A stretch of DNA of 64,000 bases from JBBSEX01 sp038239345 (lineage in GTDB: Bacteria; Acidobacteriota; Terriglobia; Bryobacterales; Bryobacteraceae). The stretch spans positions 186,001 through 250,000 of the forward strand of contig JBBSEX010000007.1 of NCBI GenBank assembly GCA_038239345.1, given 5' to 3'. Below the pieces are notes generated by a model. It made no database searches, was not told where the DNA came from, and saw only the letters and a list, made by a program, of their open reading frames with translations. Position 1 is the first letter of the stretch. Every line of letters starts with the position of its first letter. This document shows, piece after piece, positions 58,101 through 64,000 of this stretch. The position numbers were made by a program, and so were the translations under genes.

Positions 58101-59770
58101 CGAAGCCCGCTTTATTGACGATTGACGACGATCCTGAAGTGCTCCGCAGCGTTGAACGCGATTTGCGTAAAAAATACGGCGCGACGTATCGTATCGTCCG
58201 CGCGGAATCCGGCGCCGTCGCCTTGGACGTATTGAACCAGTTGAAGGCGCGCAACGAGACTGCCGCCCTGCTGCTAGCGGATCAGCGCATGCCGCACATG
58301 TCGGGCGTCGAGTTCTTGGAGCGGGCGATGAAGATCTTTCCCGACGCAAAACGCGTCCTATTGACTGCCTATGCCGACACTACCGCCGCCATCGCCGCGA
58401 TCAATACCGTCCGTATTGACTACTACCTTCTGAAGCCGTGGGATCCACCCGAAGAGCAACTGTATCCCGTGCTGGACGATCTTTTAGACGATTGGCAGCA
58501 AGGTTACCGTCCGCCCTATGAAGGCATCCGCGTCTTGGGCCATCGATGGTCGCCGAAGAGCCATCAGTTAAGAGATTTTCTAGGCCGACATCATGTCCCG
58601 TACCAGTGGCTGGACGTCGACATGATGGAAACCGATCCAGAGATCAAGCGAGCTTCGGAATCCTTAAATGGAAATCATCCGGAATTTCCAGTTGTACTGT
58701 TTTCCGACAATTCGCGTCTGGATGCACCGGAGACGGCGAAGATCGCCGAAAAACTTGGACTGCATACTCGAGCCGAGACAACGTTTTACGATTTCTTGAT
58801 TGTCGGCGGCGGCCCAGCCGGACTGGCAGCGGCTGTTTACGGGGCTTCGGAAGGGTTGAAGACAATGATCATCGAGCGCGATGCACCAGGTGGCCAAGCC
58901 GGGATGAGTTCGCGGATCGAGAACTATCTAGGTTTCCCGTCGGGGCTGAAGGGGGCCGATTTGGCGCGTCGCGCAGTAGCCCAGGCGCGCCGGTTCGGAG
59001 TGGAAATTTTGTCCCCGCAAGAAGCCGTCCAGTTGCGGTGCGAGGGACCTTATCGGATCGTCAAATTAGCCGACGGCAACGAAGTAAGCTGTCATGCATT
59101 ACTGATCGCGACGGGCTTGTCCTGGAAGAAACTGGACATCCCAGGTTTTGATCGTTTGCGCGAGGCCGGCGTCTACTATGGGGCCGCGATGACCGAGGCG
59201 ATGGCCTGCAAGGACGAAGACGTCTACGTAATTGGTGGCGCGAACTCGGCTGGCCAAGCGGCGATGTACTTTTCACAGTACGCCAGGAAAGTGATTATGC
59301 TGGTACGCGCCGAGTCTTTGCAGAAGAGCATGTCGCAGTACCTGATAGACCAGATAGCGGCAACGCCGAATATTGAAATATCTCCCTGCTGCGAGGTGGT
59401 GGAGGCGCACGGCGATGATCGTTTAACGGAATTGAGTATCGCCGATAAAAGTAATGGCGAGACGCGCCGTGTTCCAGCAAGTTCGCTATTCATCTTCATC
59501 GGCGCTGAGCCGTGTACGAAATGGCTTGGCGAGTCTTTACCGATGGACGAACGAGGCTATCTTCTGGCTGGACCTCACCTCAGTAAAAACGGAGAGCGGC
59601 CCGTTGGATGGAAACTCGATCGCGATCCATTCCTGTTTGAAACGGGGATGCCCGGTGTTTTTGTAGCGGGGGATACCCGTCACAACTCCGTAAAACGCGT
59701 AGCATCGAGCGTGGGCGAAGGGTCGATCTGCGTGCAAATGGTTCACCAATATCTCAGCAAGGTACGTTGA
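58097..59770 (+). CDS. Fusion of response-regulator receiver, glutaredoxin-fold domain and thioredoxin-reductase-like flavoprotein
   Basis: A 557-residue three-domain protein. Residues 1-130 are a receiver domain with the acidic pocket Asp10-12, phospho-acceptor Asp62 (LLADQRMPHMSG), Thr90 and Lys113. Residues 143-222 resemble a glutaredoxin/thioredoxin fold (IRVLGHRWSPKSHQLRDFL) with no CxxC. Residues 230-557 are a TrxB-like FAD/NAD(P)H reductase (DFLIVGGGPAGLAAA, VYVIGGANSAGQAA, GVFVAGDTRHNSVKRV). The redox CxxC expected after the NADPH strand start is absent (GVYYGAAMTEA). It is not an ordinary thioredoxin reductase. It is coupled to a histidine kinase downstream (TGATG), which may phosphorylate Asp62. 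Confidence 0.9.
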   Translation: MAKPALLTIDDDPEVLRSVERDLRKKYGATYRIVRAESGAVALDVLNQLKARNETAALLLADQRMPHMSGVEFLERAMKIFPDAKRVLLTAYADTTAAIAAINTVRIDYYLLKPWDPPEEQLYPVLDDLLDDWQQGYRPPYEGIRVLGHRWSPKSHQLRDFLGRHHVPYQWLDVDMMETDPEIKRASESLNGNHPEFPVVLFSDNSRLDAPETAKIAEKLGLHTRAETTFYDFLIVGGGPAGLAAAVYGASEGLKTMIIERDAPGGQAGMSSRIENYLGFPSGLKGADLARRAVAQARRFGVEILSPQEAVQLRCEGPYRIVKLADGNEVSCHALLIATGLSWKKLDIPGFDRLREAGVYYGAAMTEAMACKDEDVYVIGGANSAGQAAMYFSQYARKVIMLVRAESLQKSMSQYLIDQIAATPNIEISPCCEVVEAHGDDRLTELSIADKSNGETRRVPASSLFIFIGAEPCTKWLGESLPMDERGYLLAGPHLSKNGERPVGWKLDRDPFLFETGMPGVFVAGDTRHNSVKRVASSVGEGSICVQMVHQYLSKVR

Positions 59771-61158
59771 TGCAACAAGACCTGACGGAACAACGAATGT
59801 TCCCCAAACTGTCCGAGGATCTGATTGGGCAACTGCTGGCTCACGGGCGTGAAGTGGAGCTGAATGACGGCGATAAACTTTTCACGGAAGGCCAAGTGGG
59901 CTATCCGTTTTATGCCGTGCTGTCGGGAATGGTGCGGGTCACTCGCAAGGTGGGCGACGAGAATCAGTTATTGGCGGAGCACGGACACGGTAGCTTCGTG
60001 GGCGAAATTTCGATGATAAGCGGAAGCCCGGCGCTGGCTACGGCGGTTGCAGTGGGGCCATTGCGCGTAGTGCGTTTGGAAATTGAGGCGTTTCGGAAAA
60101 TGATAGCAGAGTGTTCGACACTCGCCGAAACAGTGCTGCAAGCGATGTCGGCCCGATCGCAAGCGATCGAAACGGCTCAGCGTCAACAGGAAAAATTGGC
60201 GTCAATCGGAAAACTGGCGGCGGGGTTGGCGCATGAGTTGAATAATCCGGCGGCGGCGGCGCAACGAGCGGCGGCGAGCATGCGCGAGCACATGGACCGC
60301 TCGCGCGATCTTTCACTCGGCTACGACGAGCGCTTTGCTCCCGAGCAGAGAAAAGCTTTAATCGAACTAAAACACAAGCTGTACGCTCAGAAAAAGCCGT
60401 TACTCACGGCACTCGACCAGAGCGATCGCGAAGCACAGGTTTGCGAGTGGCTGGAAGCTCATCAGTTTACGGAATCCTGGGATCTATCGCCGACTCTGGT
60501 AGCGGCGGGAGTAACAATCGAGCATCTTGACCGGCTATCGGAAATCATTCCGGACGCGAAACTCGTTGGCGCCATCGGCTGGCTGGAATCCACTCTCCGC
60601 ATTATCGACTTGGCGCTGGAAATTGAAACCAGCATGAAGCGCGTCTCGGAGTTGTTGAAGTCCGTCAAGGTTTACACGCGCATGGATGAGCCGCGTTCGC
60701 AGGAAGTCGACGTTCATGAGGGCATCGAAGCCACGCTGAAAATGTTCGCGCCAAGATTGCGCGGCGCCATCGCATTGGTCCGCGCCTATGATGCCAGCCT
60801 GCCGCTCATCTGTGCCTACCCGAGCCAATTGAATCAGGTGTGGACAAATTTGATCGACAACGCACTCGATGCCATGAAGGACGTTGGACGATTGACCATC
60901 CGCACCCAGCGCGAAGCTAACGGTGGTGTTTTAGTTGAGATCGGCGACACCGGTCCGGGTATTCCACCGGCATTACAGACACGCATTTTTGAACCCTTTT
61001 TTACAACAAAGCCCATCGGCGAGGGAACGGGTTTAGGGCTTGATATTTGTCACCGTATCGTGACGCGGGTCCATGGCGGCGCACTGGGCGTTGTGTCCAA
61101 ACCAGGCGACACGCGATTCGACGTTCATCTGCCAAGCAACCCTCCAAAGGAAAAATAA
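59770..61158 (+). CDS. Cyclic-nucleotide-binding-domain histidine kinase
   Basis: A 462-residue cytoplasmic sensor kinase without transmembrane helices. Residues 12-125 form a CNB/Crp-like sensor (LNDGDKLFTEGQVGYPFYAVLSG, GSFVGEISMISGSPALATA). The dimerisation helix has phospho-acceptor His155 in LAAGLAHELNNPAAA. A helical insert follows, and the ATPase domain has N box NLIDNALDAM, G1 GDTGPGIP, F box FEPFFTTK and G2 GEGTGLGLDI. The ATG overlaps the stop of the receiver-reductase gene (TGATG) and its stop overlaps the zinc-finger gene start (TAATG). Confidence 0.92.
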   Translation: MQQDLTEQRMFPKLSEDLIGQLLAHGREVELNDGDKLFTEGQVGYPFYAVLSGMVRVTRKVGDENQLLAEHGHGSFVGEISMISGSPALATAVAVGPLRVVRLEIEAFRKMIAECSTLAETVLQAMSARSQAIETAQRQQEKLASIGKLAAGLAHELNNPAAAAQRAAASMREHMDRSRDLSLGYDERFAPEQRKALIELKHKLYAQKKPLLTALDQSDREAQVCEWLEAHQFTESWDLSPTLVAAGVTIEHLDRLSEIIPDAKLVGAIGWLESTLRIIDLALEIETSMKRVSELLKSVKVYTRMDEPRSQEVDVHEGIEATLKMFAPRLRGAIALVRAYDASLPLICAYPSQLNQVWTNLIDNALDAMKDVGRLTIRTQREANGGVLVEIGDTGPGIPPALQTRIFEPFFTTKPIGEGTGLGLDICHRIVTRVHGGALGVVSKPGDTRFDVHLPSNPPKEK

Positions 61159-61409
61159 TGAGCTGCAAGCACCTCTCAAAGATTCACGACGTAAAACCGA
61201 AAACAAACGGCTGTGAAGAATGCTTGAAGACGGGCGACCGCTGGATTCATCTGCGGCTTTGTCTGTCATGCGGTCATGTCGGCTGCTGCGACTCATCGAA
61301 GAATCGTCACGCGACGAAACACTATAACGCAACTGACCATCCGATAATGCAGTCTGTCGAACCGGGCGAAAATTGGCGTTGGTGCTTTATCGACGAGGAG
61401 ATGGTTTAG
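61158..61409 (+). CDS. Bacterial UBP-type zinc finger protein
   Basis: An 83-residue protein consisting almost only of a ZnF-UBP domain: Cys3-x-His5, Cys19-x2-Cys22, Cys35-x2-Cys38, Cys43, His51, His55 and His61, with Trp29 and Gly39-His40 in the positions expected. In eukaryotes this fold binds the free C-terminus of ubiquitin; bacteria lack ubiquitin, so its ligand here is unknown. The start ATG at 61158 overlaps the kinase stop. Coupling to the kinase and flavoprotein implies the three form one pathway. No DNA-binding domain is present in the module. Confidence 0.9.
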   Translation: MSCKHLSKIHDVKPKTNGCEECLKTGDRWIHLRLCLSCGHVGCCDSSKNRHATKHYNATDHPIMQSVEPGENWRWCFIDEEMV

Positions 61410-61421
61410 TCCGCCAGCGGG

Positions 61422-62987
61422 CTAATTGACGGATCTCCGCAGGACGCGGCCCGCGTGACCATCGAGAATTTTCCCGTTCTCCACGGCGATCTTTCCGTTC
61501 AGCATAATCATGTCGAAGCCTTGTGAATACTGGTGCGGTTTCTGGAACGTCGCGGGATCTTGAATCTTTGCGGGATCGAACAGCAGAAGATCGGCGACGA
61601 ACCCCTCACGAATCTGGCCGCGATCGTGAAACTGGAAAGTTCGCGCCGGTAAAGACGTCATGCGGCGGATCGCATCCTCCAGCGCCAGTGTATGTTTAGT
61701 GCGCACAAACTCCGCTAAGACGCGTGCATTCGTGCCATAAGAACGGGGGTGCGGCACACCTTTTCCGAAATCGATTACCCAACCATCGCTCGCCACGGCG
61801 GTGTTCGGATATTTCATGATGCGCTCTACGTCCTGTTCGCCCATGCAATGGAAAACCATCGACGCACTCCCGGCGGCCACCATATCGAGGATCGTCTCGG
61901 CTTCATTCGCGGATGTCTTGTCGCGCCCTTTCAAAACGTTAATCTCCGAAATGTTCTTTCCGTTATAGCTGGGGTCAGGCTCAAAACTGGCGACAATGGC
62001 GTAGGAATAATCGGGTTGACCCAGCGAATCGATCTTCGCCAGCATCTCGCCGACAATCTTCTTGCGCATACCGGGATCGCTTAAGCGCTCGACTATCTTC
62101 GCCTGTCCATCGGCGAGGGCCCATGTCGGAAGCATCGTGCTAAGACTGGTGCTGGAGTGATCGTAGGGGTACTGATCGATCACAACATCGACACCTTCGC
62201 GGCGAAACTTCTCCACCAGATCGAGAGACTTGTCACTCGCCCCCCAGAGCCGGCGATTGTCGATCTTGAAGTGTGACAGCTCTACAGCCATTCCCGCTTC
62301 CTTGCCGACCGTAACGGCTTCCGTAATGGCGTCCAAAACATGATCGCCTTCATCGCGCATATGACTGGCATACACACCGTTATATTTCGCGGCGGCTTTA
62401 GCCAAGGCGACTACTTCCGCGGTGTTTGAATAAGTGCCGGGAACGTAGATGAGGCCGGTTGCGAATCCAACAGCTCCATCTCGCATGGCTTTCTCGACGA
62501 CAGCTTGCATCCGCAGAATTTCCTCCGCGGTGGCCAGGCGATTGGCTGTTCCCATCACTTCCGTCCGGACTGCATTATGACCGATGAGTGAAGCGACGTT
62601 GATCCCCAGGCCGAGTTTATCTAATTGACCAAACCATTCAGCGAGATCGATGTGCGAGGTGCCGCAATTGCCGGTGATAGCGGTTGTGACGCCATCGAGC
62701 AGAAAATTGTCGGCCTGGGGTACCTTTTCAATCATAGTTTCCAAGTGCGTATGAACGTCGATGAAGCCGGGCGAGAGGACGCGGTTGTTGGCCTCAATAG
62801 TGCGTGTGGCGGTCTTGCCATTTAAGTGCCCAATTGCGGCAATCTTTCCATCTTTGACTCCGACGTCGGCGCGGTACCAGGGATTGCCGCTGCCATCGAC
62901 GACCCGCGCACCGCGAATCAAAACATCGAAATCGGCGGCGAATAGAGAAGCGCCGAGGAGCAATCCAACCAATACAAGTTTGGGCAT
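61422..62987 (-). CDS. Secreted N-acyl-D-amino-acid deacylase family amidohydrolase
   Basis: A 521-residue protein with signal peptide (PKLVLVGLLLGASLFA). This paralogue of the gene at 26977 keeps the complete site: His79 and His81 in GFIDVHTHLE, Cys in ITGNCGTSHID, His in YASHMRDEGDH and VELSHFK, and Asp in VASDGWVID. It should hydrolyse N-acyl-D-amino acids or related amides in the periplasm. It starts 13 bases after prmA, so it could be cotranscribed with it. Confidence 0.88.
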   Translation of the reverse strand: MPKLVLVGLLLGASLFAADFDVLIRGARVVDGSGNPWYRADVGVKDGKIAAIGHLNGKTATRTIEANNRVLSPGFIDVHTHLETMIEKVPQADNFLLDGVTTAITGNCGTSHIDLAEWFGQLDKLGLGINVASLIGHNAVRTEVMGTANRLATAEEILRMQAVVEKAMRDGAVGFATGLIYVPGTYSNTAEVVALAKAAAKYNGVYASHMRDEGDHVLDAITEAVTVGKEAGMAVELSHFKIDNRRLWGASDKSLDLVEKFRREGVDVVIDQYPYDHSSTSLSTMLPTWALADGQAKIVERLSDPGMRKKIVGEMLAKIDSLGQPDYSYAIVASFEPDPSYNGKNISEINVLKGRDKTSANEAETILDMVAAGSASMVFHCMGEQDVERIMKYPNTAVASDGWVIDFGKGVPHPRSYGTNARVLAEFVRTKHTLALEDAIRRMTSLPARTFQFHDRGQIREGFVADLLLFDPAKIQDPATFQKPHQYSQGFDMIMLNGKIAVENGKILDGHAGRVLRRSVN

Positions 62988-63000
62988 CTTGAGAATACTT

Positions 63001-63741
63001 TTAATATACGAAACAGAGCCAGCCTTCGCGTTCGATTACTTCGGCGGCTGGCGGAAGGCCGTCCATCGATGGGAAGCCCGACAAAATCAAGTGCCCGCCG
63101 GATTTGCGGATGCGATTGAAGTCAGGCCAGAGATCGAGCACTACCGCTTCGCTGATGTTTGCCACGATCAAATCGAATGAGTCGTTGCCCACCGCGTCGG
63201 CCGAACCTATGAACAGCGGGTTGTCGACGCGCTCTGCGGCGGTAGCCACGGCATCGGGGTCGACATCGCAACCAACAATCGTTCCCGCTCCAAGCAACTT
63301 TGCGCCAACCGAAAGAATCCCTGAACCGGTACCAACGTCAAGCACCGAATCTCCTGCTGTCAGAATCCGCTCCATCGCTTCAAGACACATTTGCGTACAC
63401 GCGTGCCAGCCAGTACCACACGCGCGGCCGGGTGTAATTTCCAAACGGACGCGGCCCTTGGGTGGCGGTTCAGCACACCATGGCGGAACCAAAAAGAATG
63501 TCTCGCCAATCAGCAGCGGCGGAAATGCGTCGCGGGTTTGCTGTTCCCAATCGGTATCGGGATGTTCTACCCAATGTGCCCCCCGCTGCGAAAACTGCGC
63601 AGTCAAAGGATTGCGGACCTCGACGAAGAAAGCCTCAAGGTAAGAGTCATGCTCGATGATGCCTTCGGCACCCAGGTCCCATAATTCGGAACTGAGAAGG
63701 TCACGATCGTCCTCATCGCAATCGAGTACCAGTGCCTGCAT
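63001..63741 (-). CDS. prmA: Ribosomal protein L11 methyltransferase PrmA
   Basis: A 246-residue SAM-dependent methyltransferase. GRACGTGWHACTQMCLEAMERI (compare the GTGxH of PrmA), the SAM motif VLDVGTGSGILSVGAKLLGA and the NISEAVV segment resembling the NPPF-like loop of PrmA identify the family. The N-terminal 90 residues are the short L11-recognition domain. It starts at ATG 63741 overlapping the acyl-CoA synthetase stop (TGATG). Confidence 0.87.
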   Translation of the reverse strand: MQALVLDCDEDDRDLLSSELWDLGAEGIIEHDSYLEAFFVEVRNPLTAQFSQRGAHWVEHPDTDWEQQTRDAFPPLLIGETFFLVPPWCAEPPPKGRVRLEITPGRACGTGWHACTQMCLEAMERILTAGDSVLDVGTGSGILSVGAKLLGAGTIVGCDVDPDAVATAAERVDNPLFIGSADAVGNDSFDLIVANISEAVVLDLWPDFNRIRKSGGHLILSGFPSMDGLPPAAEVIEREGWLCFVY

Positions 63742-64000
63742 CAGCCTTGCACACGCTTTTCCTTGCCGGCCCAGAATTTTTCCTTGAGGACAAGCTTGCG
63801 TATTTTGCCCGTGCCGGTTTTAGGAAGCGGCTCGTCCGTGAACTCGATGATGCGGGGCAGCTTAAATTTGCCCAGGCGTTCCTGAAGGAAGGCGAGCAAT
63901 TCTTCCACCGTCAGGGTGGCGCCGGGCTTCAGTACGACAATGGCGGCCGGCACTTCACCCCACTTTGAATCGGGCGCGGCAACCACGGCGCATTCGAACA
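63741..64000 (-). CDS. Acyl-CoA synthetase / AMP-dependent ligase (C-terminal end only)
   Basis: The last 86 residues of an ANL-superfamily adenylating enzyme, cut by the window edge. CAVVAAPDSKWGEVPAAIVVLKPG, LGKFKLPRIIEFTDE and the A10 motif LPKTGTGKIRKLVLKE with the catalytic Lys are clear. Likely a medium- or long-chain fatty acid-CoA ligase; the substrate-binding part is outside the window. Its stop overlaps the prmA start. Confidence 0.9.
   Translation of the reverse strand, partial: FECAVVAAPDSKWGEVPAAIVVLKPGATLTVEELLAFLQERLGKFKLPRIIEFTDEPLPKTGTGKIRKLVLKEKFWAGKEKRVQG

Overview
The window looks like a contiguous piece of a bacterial chromosome of moderately high GC. It is densely coded with many stop/start overlaps, and I saw no insertion sequence, prophage, CRISPR array or convincing tRNA/rRNA gene. 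The combination of an alternative complex III (ActABCDEF) operon running straight into an A2-type caa3 oxidase, a TonB receptor with a carboxypeptidase-like N-terminal domain, paralogous secreted D-aminoacylase-like amidohydrolases, a MerR-TPR fusion protein and a Ku gene points to the phylum Acidobacteriota, probably near Solibacter/Bryobacter. This is inference from protein families, not from a phylogenetic marker.

Layout. 1-6300 (minus strand): histidine operon hisI-hisG-hisD-hisC-HAD phosphatase-hisB-hisH-hisF (hisF cut by the window edge), preceded by a previously easy-to-miss leader peptide rich in His codons and a textbook-style attenuator. 6362-9475 (plus): a gluconate 2-dehydrogenase subunit 3-like protein, an APC permease and folC. 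9525-22013 (plus): respiratory operon actABCDEF, a small membrane protein, a SCO copper chaperone and coxB-A-C-D. 22094-23687 (plus): a sigma-54 promoter followed by small stress-type genes, the last one frameshifted. 23684-32259 (minus): zinc alcohol dehydrogenase, SDR, aldehyde dehydrogenase, amidohydrolase and YjhG/YagF-type sugar-acid dehydratase, likely a sugar-acid catabolic unit, then a cyclophilin and a family 2 glycosyltransferase. 32445-40215 (plus): cobalamin riboswitch, BtuB-like receptor, btuF, btuD, btuC, cobU, cobS, a CobC-like phosphatase and cobT, a corrinoid uptake and nucleotide-loop assembly operon without corrin-ring genes. 40212-58000: housekeeping and mixed genes (MATE pump, TPR protein, thioesterase, S9 peptidase, hfq-hflX, pgsA, SDR, hydrolase, MerR-TPR protein, ku, Do-type protease, alanine dehydrogenase, and an ABC-F gene split by one in-frame stop). 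58087-61409 (plus): a tightly coupled three-gene module encoding a receiver/glutaredoxin-fold/flavin reductase fusion, a cyclic-nucleotide-binding-domain histidine kinase and a bacterial UBP-type zinc finger. 61422-64000 (minus): amidohydrolase, prmA and the end of an acyl-CoA synthetase.

The most interesting items are the three-gene redox/two-component/UBP zinc-finger module, the histidine attenuator, the phosphatase embedded in the his operon as a candidate histidinol-phosphatase, the perfect sigma-54 promoter, the split ABC-F gene, and a recurring arrangement of -10-like hexamers only 6-12 bases ahead of start codons, suggesting leaderless or nearly leaderless mRNAs.
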